A stretch of 64,000 bases of DNA, from NCBI RefSeq assembly GCF_000211815.1, contig NZ_GL890953.1:37864-101863 (forward strand), written 5' to 3'. Each line of letters begins with the position of its first letter. Positions within the stretch are counted from its first letter, which is position 1. Source of the stretch: Moorena producens 3L. Lineage in GTDB: Bacteria > Cyanobacteriota > Cyanobacteriia > Cyanobacteriales > Coleofasciculaceae. The position numbers were made by a program, and so were the translations under genes. Below, piece after piece: positions 19,432-28,779 of this stretch. The notes beneath the pieces were generated by a model. The model saw only the letters and a list, made by a program, of their open reading frames with translations. It did no database searches and was not told the origin of the DNA.

Positions 19432-20679
19432 ATGACAAAATCATTACTAGTTGTTGAAGAAGCCCTCAGGGATCTCAAAGCCCACTGGTTTGAGTATATT
19501 AAAACCATTACTCAAGCTGCGGAAGCCCAGGGATGGCAAGTACAAGTTGCTGCTCACCACGATGTCGTTCCAGAAATTTGCCAAGAATTAAAAGTTTTTC
19601 CCCTGTTTCGTTACGCTCGATATCTAGACAACCATAAAAAAAAGTTACCGGGTGAGAGATATTATGGCTTTTTGCTTCATAGTTGGCGATGTTTAGTTGT
19701 GCTCGTGCCTCTACTAGGGAAACAGCCCCGTTATGAGCATATTTTTGTGCCTACGGTTTTGATACATCATCTGCTAGCTTGGTGGATGATTATGACATTT
19801 CATCCTCAAAGACCTCAGCATTTAACCCTATTCTTTGTGGCCAATCCAGGGATTTGGGATCGTAATACTCAGAAGTCAATCTTACCATCATCTCCTCTCC
19901 TGGGAATTCAAGGCTTCCTACTCCGCCGTTTTCAGAAGCTAGTGGCACAAGGAACAGTTACCTTGGCTGTGGAAACTAAGGGAGCAAAACGAGAGTTTGA
20001 GGAACTAACTAATTTACCGTTCCAGCTTTTTCCCCATCCTGTACCTCAGTTAATAGAATCTAGCCCACCATCACTTAGATTATCATCAAGCCAAGAGTTA
20101 TCTAGTGCCCCCACCTTTGCTTGCTACGGTTTTGCGAGATATGAGAAGGGTTCTGATATGTTCAAAACAGCCCTTGAGCAACTCTTGACTAAACAGCAAG
20201 ACATTCCGGTTCAATTCTGTATTCAATGGGTTGAACCTTTTAGCTTACCTGATGGCAGTATCTGTGAGCCTGGTTCCCTACTGCGCCAACATCCCCAGGT
20301 GACAATAATTGATCGCCCTCTCCAATCCCATGACTATCAGACTTTACTGAGCAAGACCGACTGCATGATTTTACCCTACCGCAATAGTTCTTATCATGGT
20401 CGTGTTTCCCGGGTAGCCATTGAGGCGGTATGTTTAGGAATTCCCCTTATTTATACCCAAGGAGGTTGGTTAGAAGAGGTGATCGGGGAATTTGGTGTAG
20501 GGATTGGTATTCAAGATGAGAGCACAGAAGAATTAACTCAAGCAGTTATAACTATGTGGAAAAACTTTAATGAGTATGCTCAACTTGCTTTCAGGAAAAG
20601 GGCAAAAGCTCAACAATACTTCTCACCAGAAAATTTATGTCAGCAACTTTTGTCGCCAAAATATAGACCTAAAGAATGA
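19432..20679 (+). CDS. Glycosyltransferase (GT-B, GT4-like)
   Basis: 415 residues. The N-terminal domain is divergent (LLVVEEALRDLKAHWFEY). The C-terminal part shows a GT4-like donor site: GFARYEKGSDMF, then CMILPYRNSSYHGRVSRVAIEA and the GGWLEEVIGE loop. Its last four bases (ATGA) overlap the start of the next transferase, which indicates translational coupling. The two probably add consecutive sugars. Specificity unknown. Confidence 0.75.
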   Translation: MTKSLLVVEEALRDLKAHWFEYIKTITQAAEAQGWQVQVAAHHDVVPEICQELKVFPLFRYARYLDNHKKKLPGERYYGFLLHSWRCLVVLVPLLGKQPRYEHIFVPTVLIHHLLAWWMIMTFHPQRPQHLTLFFVANPGIWDRNTQKSILPSSPLLGIQGFLLRRFQKLVAQGTVTLAVETKGAKREFEELTNLPFQLFPHPVPQLIESSPPSLRLSSSQELSSAPTFACYGFARYEKGSDMFKTALEQLLTKQQDIPVQFCIQWVEPFSLPDGSICEPGSLLRQHPQVTIIDRPLQSHDYQTLLSKTDCMILPYRNSSYHGRVSRVAIEAVCLGIPLIYTQGGWLEEVIGEFGVGIGIQDESTEELTQAVITMWKNFNEYAQLAFRKRAKAQQYFSPENLCQQLLSPKYRPKE

Positions 20680-21827
20680 AGTTACTTTACTATTCTCCTG
20701 CTAGCTATGGAGGACTAGCTGACTATGCCCACTATCAAGCTAATGCCCTTGTATCTGCTGGCGCACAGGTAACGTTACTGACTACGCCCAACTATCCCGT
20801 AGGTAGGGGAGAAGCCTATGAGATTGTACCTATTTTGGATGATACCACGGCAAGTCCTGGGGTGCATACACGAATGCCCAAGGTTCTTAAAGCAGGCTAT
20901 CTTTCCTATAATCTGCTCAGCAATATTGCTAGATTAACCCGTTTTATTGAAGAAAATCGGTTTTCTCACGTCTTAATGGGTTCTTACCTGGAATACCTTG
21001 CGCCCTTGTGGGCCAATCACCTGAGGCGATTAGCTAATCGGGGAGTGGTATTCGGTGCAGTAGTCCATGATCCCGTGCGAGATTTTGTCCTGGGGCCTCA
21101 ATGGTGGCATCGTTGCTCTATTGCAGCAGGCTATTCGTTTCTGCGGGAGGCATTTGTTCATGAAGCCATTGATCTAGATACAGTTAGCCCTATGCCTCAA
21201 TTGCGCACAACTGTAATTCCCCACGGTATTTATGAATTATCCAAAGCAACTCAATCCAGGGAAAAAATGCGCAACTCCCTCAACTTACCTCCAGAAGCTA
21301 AGGTGATGTTGTCCTTTGGGCATATTCGTCCGAACAAAAACCTTGACCTGGTAATTGAGGCAATGGCTCGTGTCCCTGATGTATATTTAGTAGTCGCGGG
21401 AAAAGAACAGTCTTCTAGTCAGCAACTTGCTCGTCGTTATCAAGAATTAGCTAAGGAATTAGGTGTAGCAGATCGCTGTCGGTGGCAGATTGGCTTTATT
21501 CCCCCAGGGGAAATTCCCAATTTGTTTGACATGAGTGATTTAGTTTTATTGACTTATGATCAGACATTCCACTCTGCTAGCGGTGTTTTAAGCGTTGCCA
21601 CACACCATCGTAAACTTTGCTTAGCTTCCAGTGGAGAAGGACCTTTGAAAGAGATGGTGCAAAAATATCAACTGGGATTGTGGGTTGATCCTGATAGTGT
21701 AACTGCGATTGTCGAGGGCTTAAATTCATGGTTGGGAACAACAATCAAACCTTGCTGGGAAGAGTATTTTAGGGATAATTCTTGGCAGGAAAATGCCAAA
21801 ATTGTCATGAATATGTTTCAAAAATGA
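20676..21827 (+). CDS. Glycosyltransferase family 4 (GT-B)
   Basis: 383 residues. It opens MKLLYYSPASYGGLADYA (glycine-rich acceptor loop) and the donor domain has MLSFGHIRPNKNLDLVI, IGFIPPGEIPNLF and LLTYDQTFHSASGVLS. The start codon overlaps the stop of the previous gene by ATGA. A typical soluble or membrane-peripheral GT-B enzyme; the donor sugar cannot be inferred. Confidence 0.83.
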   Translation: MKLLYYSPASYGGLADYAHYQANALVSAGAQVTLLTTPNYPVGRGEAYEIVPILDDTTASPGVHTRMPKVLKAGYLSYNLLSNIARLTRFIEENRFSHVLMGSYLEYLAPLWANHLRRLANRGVVFGAVVHDPVRDFVLGPQWWHRCSIAAGYSFLREAFVHEAIDLDTVSPMPQLRTTVIPHGIYELSKATQSREKMRNSLNLPPEAKVMLSFGHIRPNKNLDLVIEAMARVPDVYLVVAGKEQSSSQQLARRYQELAKELGVADRCRWQIGFIPPGEIPNLFDMSDLVLLTYDQTFHSASGVLSVATHHRKLCLASSGEGPLKEMVQKYQLGLWVDPDSVTAIVEGLNSWLGTTIKPCWEEYFRDNSWQENAKIVMNMFQK

Positions 21828-21844
21828 TTTTTATTTAAAAAAAA

Positions 21845-22645
21845 ATGTCAACATTAATAACTCTAATAAAACTTGTAGCACATGCAAGACATGGAAAATC
21901 ATATCGCCACAAATACTTGGCATTTCTTCTCGGAGGATTAGGAATTATGGGACACCATCGTGCTGATATGATCAGATGGTTTATTGACCAAATTGACAGT
22001 TTTGGAAAAAAAGGTTTTGTTAATTTCCAGTTTTATCAGAATAGTAAATTGACTCAGTTTTCCATGCGTCAAGGAAATGAAGCAGATTACCTAATGGTAG
22101 GGGAAATAGTTAGGGGTGGTTATTGTTTACCTTCTTTTGAACCAAAGACTATTGTGGATGGAGGTGCAAATATTGGTGCTTTTGCTATTCAGGCTTTTAA
22201 TTATTTTCCTAAAGCTAAACTAATTTGCTACGAACCTGATGACCATAATTTTAAGCAACTCCATGCAAATTTATCCTTAAATTCCTGTGAAGCAAATGTT
22301 CATAAACTGGGTCTTTGGTCAAAGAATATAACTCTTTATTACCATAGTCAATCTTCACAAACTGGTTATATTGATGAACAACCTCCAGGCATTCCTATCT
22401 CGTGTATTTTACCTGAAATAGGCTCAGAATGTTGGCTTAAATTAGATGTTGAAGGTGCTGAATATGAAGTAATTCCGGCTTTATTTAAAGCTAGTCAATT
22501 TCCTGATTGGATTAGTATGGAAATTCACGAATTTGATACAAAAGGACAATCTTTGCTACTTCTGTTAAAAGAACATGGCTACACTATTCAAGGTGGTGAA
22601 GATCCAGAGGTTTCTTGTACTGTTATTTCTGCGTATAAGTCCTAA
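21845..22645 (+). CDS. FkbM-family methyltransferase
   Basis: 266 residues. FkbM-type SAM site: IVDGGANIGAFAIQ (about 102-115), then ICYEPDDHNFKQL, and LKLDVEGAEYEVI, which is the family hallmark. FkbM proteins O-methylate sugars or polyketide side groups; in glycan clusters they cap or decorate polysaccharides. Located 17 nt after the GT4 gene and 3 nt before the acetyltransferase, so it is probably cotranscribed with both. Confidence 0.88.
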   Translation: MSTLITLIKLVAHARHGKSYRHKYLAFLLGGLGIMGHHRADMIRWFIDQIDSFGKKGFVNFQFYQNSKLTQFSMRQGNEADYLMVGEIVRGGYCLPSFEPKTIVDGGANIGAFAIQAFNYFPKAKLICYEPDDHNFKQLHANLSLNSCEANVHKLGLWSKNITLYYHSQSSQTGYIDEQPPGIPISCILPEIGSECWLKLDVEGAEYEVIPALFKASQFPDWISMEIHEFDTKGQSLLLLLKEHGYTIQGGEDPEVSCTVISAYKS

Positions 22646-22648
22646 TCA

Positions 22649-23188
22649 GTGAATCCTAAAATTATTGCAGGTAGTATTCTCAACTATCACTACAACCATT
22701 GGCTGAGTAACTGTCCCTCCCGTAAAATCCGCATTGCTTACCTCAAGGCATATTTAGCCAGGCTAGGAAAGGAAACATCGGTTCAAATGGGCTGTCGCTT
22801 TCTTAATGGGCGTAAAGTCTATTTGGGCGATCGCAACGTAATTAACTTTGGCTGTTTATTGGATGGTCGCCATTATCACATTCACATTGGTAACGATGTT
22901 TCTATTGGTCCAGAGGCAACCATTTTAACCTTAGGGCATGACCCCCAATCCCCTAGTTTTGGGGATCGAGGTGGAGATGTCATTATTGGCGATCGGGTTT
23001 GGATTGCCTATCGAGCTATTATTTTACCTTCAGTAAAAATAGGAGAAGGTGCGGTAATTGGTGCAGGATCAGTAGTTACTAAAGATGTGGAACCATACAC
23101 GATTGTGGCAGGTAATCCCGCTAGATTGATTAGGAAGCGAAATCCCGAGTTAGACTATCACTTATACTACCAACCATGGCTCGTGTAA
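22649..23188 (+). CDS. Hexapeptide-repeat acyltransferase (WcaF/MaA-like)
   Basis: 179 residues forming a left-handed beta-helix: repeats such as IHIGNDVSIG, VIIGDRVWIAYRAIILPSV and IGEGAVIGAGSVVTKDV. The C-terminal VAGNPARLIRKR is the standard closing motif of LbH acetyltransferases. It would O-acetylate a sugar using acetyl-CoA as a cytoplasmic trimer. Start GTG 22649; its 3' end overlaps the SGNH hydrolase start by 13 nt. Confidence 0.88.
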   Translation: MNPKIIAGSILNYHYNHWLSNCPSRKIRIAYLKAYLARLGKETSVQMGCRFLNGRKVYLGDRNVINFGCLLDGRHYHIHIGNDVSIGPEATILTLGHDPQSPSFGDRGGDVIIGDRVWIAYRAIILPSVKIGEGAVIGAGSVVTKDVEPYTIVAGNPARLIRKRNPELDYHLYYQPWLV

Positions 23189-23856
23189 AAAATACCAAAA
23201 AATCTTTCGGCTATGGTCTTGTTTTATTTACTTGGCTCGTAATTATTTTATTTTCACCAATTTTAGGTACTTTAGCAATTAACAAATATTCACGCAATGC
23301 CATCCTAGAAACATGGTCACATTGGGTCTCTGAACAACGCAATGCTACTGCTGTATTTTGTGGTGACTCACTAGCAGCTGGAGGGGGACATTGGGGTCCA
23401 AAAATTGGCATTGGGTATTTTACAACCCGGAATCTGGCTGGGAATGGATACACCATTCGACAAACTATTTCACAAGTTAAAAAAGCCAATATATACCAAC
23501 CCAAATATATTATTGTTTCAGCAGGTACAAATGATGCATTTTCTATACTCGATGAACGTCAAACTATTGAAGATTCAATATTAGATCTTAGCAAACTAAT
23601 CAATTCAACTCAATCTTCTATAATTTTGACTCTTCCACCTCCCACAAGAAGACCTGAAGTAAACGATATTATTATGAAACTGCGTGGAAAAATGATTCGT
23701 GTTGCTCAATAATCTAATATTAAAATTATTGATTCTTGGTCAGATTTTATTGATGATGAAGGTTTACTAAAAAAAGAAATGACAACAGATGGTACACATC
23801 TAACTGATCAAGCCTACGAGATTTGGGCACAAAAAATCCAGAATCAGATGCTCTAG
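23176..23856 (+). pseudogene. SGNH/GDSL hydrolase interrupted by an in-frame TAA
   Basis: A single membrane segment near the N-terminus (LVLFTWLVIILFSPILG) anchors an SGNH domain: FCGDSLAAGG (catalytic Ser), a Gly in AGNGYT, and SAGTNDAF (Asn). A TAA at 23710-23712 stops the frame, yet the same frame continues for 47 codons through IKIIDSWSDF to TDGTHLT, which supplies the catalytic Asp/His, and ends with TAG at 23854-23856. CAA to TAA is the simplest cause. The truncated product lacks its catalytic dyad. The family de-acylates or acylates sugars. Confidence 0.85.
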
Positions 23857-23882
23857 AAAGATTAAAATTACTATCAAAAAAA

Positions 23883-24599
23883 ATGGAATTATCATATTTA
23901 GAATTTTGCCCAAGTCTCAATAACATTATCGCAACGGGGAAAAGTATTGATGAAAATAACAACACTATCCCTGTGTCAGGTTTATCAAGTATTAACAATA
24001 TCAAGGTGCTGCGAGAAATTATTCTCGCTAAACGTCCCCATAAAACGCTAGAAATCGGCTTAGCTTATGGAGGAAGTGCACTAGCTATTCTGGCAAGTCT
24101 TCAAGAAATTCACAAAGATAACAACTTTCTGCATACAGCCATAGACCCTTTTCAGAAAAAATCTTGGAAAAATAGTGCCCTGACTGTGTTAAAAGCAGAA
24201 AATCTAAGTCAACAATTTAGGTTTATTGAAGATTTTTCTTATTTAAGCTTGCCTCAACTAGTAAAATCAAAAGAAAAATTTTATCTGATTTATGTTGACG
24301 GATCCCATTTGTTTGAAGACGTATTTATAGATTTTTATTATTCCACACTTTTACTTGAAAAGGACGGAATTATTCTGTTTGATGATTGTGCTGATAGCCA
24401 TGTCAGAAAGCTAATTAAATTTATCAAAACTAACTATTCTGATTTACTAGGGAGCTTTTCTTTAGAAAAATATACTCAGAAAAGTTTTCTGAAGAAAATA
24501 GTGAATAGATTGGGATACAGACAAATGGAGGCTTTTAAACGGATTGGGACTCCTCCAAGAGGTGCTGAAGCTTGGAATTCAAAATTGAAATCATTCTAG
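23883..24599 (+). CDS. Class I SAM-dependent methyltransferase (Methyltransf_24-like)
   Basis: 238 residues from ATG 23883; a TTG at 23823 would add 20 residues but would overlap the preceding gene. TLEIGLAYGGSAL is the SAM-binding loop, LIYVDGSHLFEDVFID and ILFDDCADSHVRK match the catechol-O-methyltransferase-like metal/SAM region. The C-terminus has AFKRIGTPPRGAEAW. Probably methylates a sugar hydroxyl in this cluster. Confidence 0.8.
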   Translation: MELSYLEFCPSLNNIIATGKSIDENNNTIPVSGLSSINNIKVLREIILAKRPHKTLEIGLAYGGSALAILASLQEIHKDNNFLHTAIDPFQKKSWKNSALTVLKAENLSQQFRFIEDFSYLSLPQLVKSKEKFYLIYVDGSHLFEDVFIDFYYSTLLLEKDGIILFDDCADSHVRKLIKFIKTNYSDLLGSFSLEKYTQKSFLKKIVNRLGYRQMEAFKRIGTPPRGAEAWNSKLKSF

Positions 24600-24662
24600 T
24601 CTAATTATCAATAATTTATCACAATAAACTTTGCAGGTACAAATCTTTTTCCCTCAATAATT

Positions 24663-25901
24663 GTGTTTAAACAATCTCATCAGTGGATCTGCTGTCAAAT
24701 CGGAGCAAGAGAACATTACGCAATCCCCAGATCCCTACATCAACAGGGTAACCTATCTCACCTAATCACAGACGCCTGGATTACTCCCCAATCTCCCCTC
24801 AACTATCTACCCAAAAACCTGCTCACCAGTTTACGCGATCGCTTCCACCCAGATCTTGCTCAAGCATCCACTCACGCCTTTACCAATTCCTTAATTCAGC
24901 TAGAAATCCAGCAACGTCTGCAAAAAGTGCGTGGCTGGGAACAAATTATTGCCCGTAATCACTGGTTTCAACAAAACGCTGTCAACTATCTGGCAAAAAT
25001 TGCTCCAAAATTTAATCAACCTCCCATCCTCTTTACTTACAGCTACGCAGCCTTAGATCTATTACAATTTGCCAAAGCTCAAGGGTGGCGCACTGTCCTC
25101 GGACAAATAGATCCAGGAATTGTGGAAGAAAAAATTGTTGCCCAAGCCCACCGCCAATATCCCCATTATCAATCAACCTGGCAACCAGCACCGCCGGACT
25201 ATTGGACTAACTGGCAAAAAGAATGTCACTTGGCAGACCGGATTGTAGTTAACTCCACCTGGTCTAGCCAAGCCCTACAACAAGTTGGGGTACCCTCACA
25301 GAAAATTGCCGTAGTTCCCTTAGCTTACCAAGCACCTACCGCATCTCAAGGCTTTGTGCGCACCTATCCGGAACACTTTTCCCCTCAGCGTCCCCTGCGA
25401 GTGCTGTTCCTCGGACAAGTTATCCTACGTAAAGGTATCTTTCCCCTGCTGGAAGCAGCGAGATTATTACAACAGGAACCCATTGAATTTCAGATTGTAG
25501 GATCCCTAGGGATTACCCTCACCCCAGCCCAACAAAACTTGCCAAATGTGCGCTGGATTGGTTCCGTTCCCCGCAGTAGCACCAGCCAGTATTATCAACA
25601 AGCGGATGTATTTCTCTTCCCTACCCTTTCCGATGGCTTTGGTTTAACTCAACTGGAAGCTCAAGCTTGGAAATTACCCCTGATAGTGTCCCGATTTTGT
25701 GGAGAAGTGGTGAAAGATCAAGAGAATGGCTTGATCTTACCAGAGGTTTCAGGAGAAGCGATTTCTCAAACCTTGCAATGGTGTCTTAGTCACCCCCAAC
25801 AATTGCAGCGCTTTTCCCACCATCAAATAAATTTCTCTCAATTTAGTTTGCTTCAACTCCAACAAAAACTGCAACATATAGGGTTTGTATCTGGGTTGTG
25901 A
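24663..25901 (+). CDS. Glycosyltransferase family 4 (GT-B)
   Basis: 412 residues from GTG 24663. The donor domain is clear: RVLFLGQVILRKGIFPLL, VRWIGSVPRSSTSQYY, and FPTLSDGFGLTQLEAQ (Ex7E). The N-terminal domain begins QSHQWICCQIGAREHYAI, a variant shared with some cyanobacterial GT4 proteins. Composition is more GC-rich than the gene before it. Sugar specificity unknown. Confidence 0.85.
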   Translation: MFKQSHQWICCQIGAREHYAIPRSLHQQGNLSHLITDAWITPQSPLNYLPKNLLTSLRDRFHPDLAQASTHAFTNSLIQLEIQQRLQKVRGWEQIIARNHWFQQNAVNYLAKIAPKFNQPPILFTYSYAALDLLQFAKAQGWRTVLGQIDPGIVEEKIVAQAHRQYPHYQSTWQPAPPDYWTNWQKECHLADRIVVNSTWSSQALQQVGVPSQKIAVVPLAYQAPTASQGFVRTYPEHFSPQRPLRVLFLGQVILRKGIFPLLEAARLLQQEPIEFQIVGSLGITLTPAQQNLPNVRWIGSVPRSSTSQYYQQADVFLFPTLSDGFGLTQLEAQAWKLPLIVSRFCGEVVKDQENGLILPEVSGEAISQTLQWCLSHPQQLQRFSHHQINFSQFSLLQLQQKLQHIGFVSGL

Positions 25902-25989
25902 ACATAGGATTGATGGCAAAAGGGAGCAGGGAGCAGTGAGCAGGGAGCACTATGAAAGAGCTTAGAGGATTTTTTGGTGTTATGAGAAA

Positions 25990-26040
25990 GCGATGCAGCG
26001 CGGTCTTGGGGGTTCCCCCCATGAGCGACTGCATCAAGAC
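25990..26040. repeat. Palindromic dispersed repeat, copy 1
   Basis: Imperfect palindrome opening GCGATGCAG and closing CTGCATCAAGAC with a GGGGG/CCCCC core. Other copies lie at 41121-41172, 48044-48140 and 53577-53618. Confidence 0.8.
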
Positions 26041-26068
26041 ACAGCAAGATTCTTCATAACCTATTTAT

Positions 26069-26310
26069 ATAGCGTTTCTCATAGCTATGAGGTACACATT
26101 CTTTTTTCCCTCTTGCTAGCATGCCTATTGCTAGCATGCCTATTGCCTCTTACCTCTTACCTCTTACCTCTTACCTCTTGCCTCTTACCTCTTGCTAGCA
26201 TGCCTATTGCTAGCATGCCTATTGCCTCTTGCCTACTCCCTACTCCCTACTCCCTACTCCCTACTCCCTACTCCCTATTCCCTACTCCCTATTCCCTGTT
26301 CCCTTTGCTA
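26069..26310. repeat. Heptanucleotide repeat block with a MITE-like left end
   Basis: Starts with TATAGCGTTTCTCATAGC and GAGGTACACA (the MITE end seen at 36382), followed by many copies of 7-bp units: CTTACCT/CTTGCCT and CCCTACT/CCCTATT, plus interspersed GCTAGCATGCCTATT. No gene in 25902-26322; the open frame across it is repeat-driven. Confidence 0.8.
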
Positions 26311-26322
26311 GAGTTTTGATTA

Positions 26323-27684
26323 ATGACTGATTCTGTCGGGTTTCCCGAAGACCTTGTCCCTATTTATGTCATGGCTTCAAGCATACTTTTTATCTTAGTC
26401 ATTGAAGCGTTTTTAGTCAGAGACAAACGAGCTTGGAGTATTCCCGCCCTGGGTGTGTATGCCACTATTGGAGCCTGGTATTTTGTAGAACTATTTTACA
26501 CGCCTGAGAACTTTCTTCAGTTTGATTCATTAATCCTCGAAAAATGTTATTGGCAAATTATTATTTTTTTAATAAGTTTTCGCCTATTCATCCCTTCCCT
26601 TTCTCGCCGATTTATCAATAAATATCATACTGTTTTTAAATTTACTACTTTTAATCCTGAACAACTTTTAATAGTTTTAGCCTTCGTTTGGCTAGTTTTA
26701 TTAGCATATGGAGTTAGCCGTGTCAACGGAAACATTGCCGCTGCTTTATTTCCGGTATTAGCTCGTCGAGGAATACAAATGTGGGGCAGGAGTGCTACTG
26801 GTGGTGGTGGTGGATTTATTGTTTCCTCTGCTGGTTATGTTTATACCCTAGTTTGTGCCTTCTTTGGTGTACTTTTGCCCCTCCCAATGCGAAAAATATT
26901 TAAATTTTTAAATATTTTAATTATCGTGATTGCACTGCCCTATTTTATTTTCCTGGGAGCCCGTAACCAGCTTCTAGCAGTGATTATGCCAGGCTATTTT
27001 AGCTATGCGTTATTTTCCCGAGATCCGCTTTGGAAAAAGGCATTAATTAGCATGGCTACTTTTTGGGCTATTAATGAATTGATGACGTTAATTATTACTT
27101 ATCGTAACATTGGTTTTATAGGATTATTTAATCCAGATTTTGCCCCGCAATTCCAAGAAGAAGTAGAGGAAGAAGGGCACTTGGGATTAAATATGCTAGA
27201 AGAACTATGTTATATCAATCAATTTTACCAAGAAGGAAGCCTAAAATTAACTTACGGAGGTCGCTATTTCGCAGAAGCAGCTAATATAATTCCTAGAGCA
27301 ATCTGGCCTAATAAACCTCTAATTGGAATTGACTATGCTATCTTACGGGGATTTGGTGGTGCTGATAATGACATTGGGGTATTTGCTACGGTTTCAACTG
27401 GATTAATTGGACAAGGTTTTTTTAATTTTGGTCCTATTTTGGGACCAATGGGTGCAGCGGTTTTAATGGCTAGCTGGGTGAGTTTTATGAGTAGGCTTTG
27501 GAAGCAGCAATATTCCACCTTGCGGTTAGGATTATTTCTGATTTGTTTAGGGCTAACGTTTAACTTAGGTCGAGAATTTACTCTACTGGTATTATGGCCT
27601 GCTTTGTTTGGATATGTTTTTGTGCTTATGGTAGAACGCTACGGATCCAAAAAAGCTAAGGGAAGATTTATGTCTACGTCGTAA
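26323..27684 (+). CDS. O-antigen-polymerase-like membrane protein
   Basis: 453 residues with at least ten hydrophobic segments spread along the protein and a loop between about residues 270 and 365 (FNPDFAPQFQEEVEEEGHLG, then GGRYFAEAANIIPRAIWPNK). That layout is like Wzy/O-antigen ligase family polymerases, and FFLGARNQL-type Arg residues occur in their periplasmic loops. It would join repeat units on the outer face of the inner membrane. The family is too divergent to separate polymerase from ligase by eye. It is the only polymerase candidate in the window. Confidence 0.7.
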   Translation: MTDSVGFPEDLVPIYVMASSILFILVIEAFLVRDKRAWSIPALGVYATIGAWYFVELFYTPENFLQFDSLILEKCYWQIIIFLISFRLFIPSLSRRFINKYHTVFKFTTFNPEQLLIVLAFVWLVLLAYGVSRVNGNIAAALFPVLARRGIQMWGRSATGGGGGFIVSSAGYVYTLVCAFFGVLLPLPMRKIFKFLNILIIVIALPYFIFLGARNQLLAVIMPGYFSYALFSRDPLWKKALISMATFWAINELMTLIITYRNIGFIGLFNPDFAPQFQEEVEEEGHLGLNMLEELCYINQFYQEGSLKLTYGGRYFAEAANIIPRAIWPNKPLIGIDYAILRGFGGADNDIGVFATVSTGLIGQGFFNFGPILGPMGAAVLMASWVSFMSRLWKQQYSTLRLGLFLICLGLTFNLGREFTLLVLWPALFGYVFVLMVERYGSKKAKGRFMSTS

Positions 27685-27745
27685 GCTTTAAAAACTAAAT
27701 TTAATTATCAACCAAATTCATATAAATAGATTTTTTTTTGCCAAA

Positions 27746-28723
27746 ATGAAGCAACGATTTATTACATTAGATGCAGTTAAGGTATTTGCTGCTATTTCCA
27801 TCGTCTGGCTTCACACAGTTAGTTCGCCTCAACTTGGCTTTACCTCTGTGCTAGGAAGGTTTGCTGTACCTTTTTTTACATCTACAGCTGTTTTTATTAT
27901 TTTTACTAAAGTAATCCAAAAACCAACAGTTAGTTTTACTGACTACACCATTAGCCGATTCAAGAGAATTTATATTCCTTTCTTAATCTGGTCGATTTTA
28001 TATTTGTTAATTAGATATTTAAATTGCTGGATTACAAATTTGTGTACAAGTATTAATATTAAGTTAGAGTTTTTATGGACAGGAACTACTCATCATCTTT
28101 GGTTTCTACCTTTTATATTAGTAGTATCTTTGGTAACATTTTTATTGGCAAAGTTCGCTTATAAGCATCCTAAAAGTAAATCTTGGTTAGCAATAATAGC
28201 ATTAATTACTGGAATAGTAGTCTTAATCAAACCTAACTATAACTTAATCAATCAACTTGGCTATACAGTTTCTTTATCCTATCAGGCACTACCAGCAGCA
28301 CTATGGGGTATTACAGTTGCCGTTGTGGATAATTTATTTAATCTAAGAGAAAAAAAGGATTTTAAAGTTTTGCCCCTGTAATGTATAGTTATAGCGATTG
28401 TTTTAACTATATTAATGTTACTCCAAGGTCGTAACTTTTTATGGTAAAATTTAGCAGGAATATGTCTGTTAATATTTGCTATTACTTTTAAAAATGAGCA
28501 GTTTATAGTTCTAGATAAAATTGCTGCTTTTGGTAAATACTCTTATGGAATTTATCTGATCCATATTCTGTTTGTTGAGGGTCTTCAGGATATAGCAAAT
28601 TTCTTTAACATCTCAGGAACTATAGTTCTAGATCTAGGCGTATTTTTGCTATCCCTAATGCTCACCATGCAGACGATTTTCATACTGAGAAAATTAAATC
28701 TACAAGAATGGCTTGGTACCTAA
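27746..28723 (+). pseudogene. Acyltransferase-3 family protein with two in-frame TAA codons
   Basis: The N-terminal part opens MKQRFITLDAVKVFAAISIV with HT in the first helix, as in the acyltransferase-3 family (membrane O-acyltransferases that modify exported glycans). The frame is closed by TAA at 28379-28381, then again at 28445-28447, but between and after these the same frame keeps coding typical membrane helices and FGKYSYGIYLIHILFVE, the C-terminal family motif, until TAA 28721-28723. No indel is needed: replacing two codons restores about 325 residues. Non-functional as it stands unless read through. Confidence 0.85.
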
Positions 28724-28779
28724 GACAAAAAGTAACAGCCAATTATGCTTTAATCCATAACTAATTTAGCTTAACTCAA

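Noticed and set aside
25993..26319. 108-residue leucine/proline-rich frame
   Set aside because: Runs through a palindrome and heptamer repeats; low complexity only.
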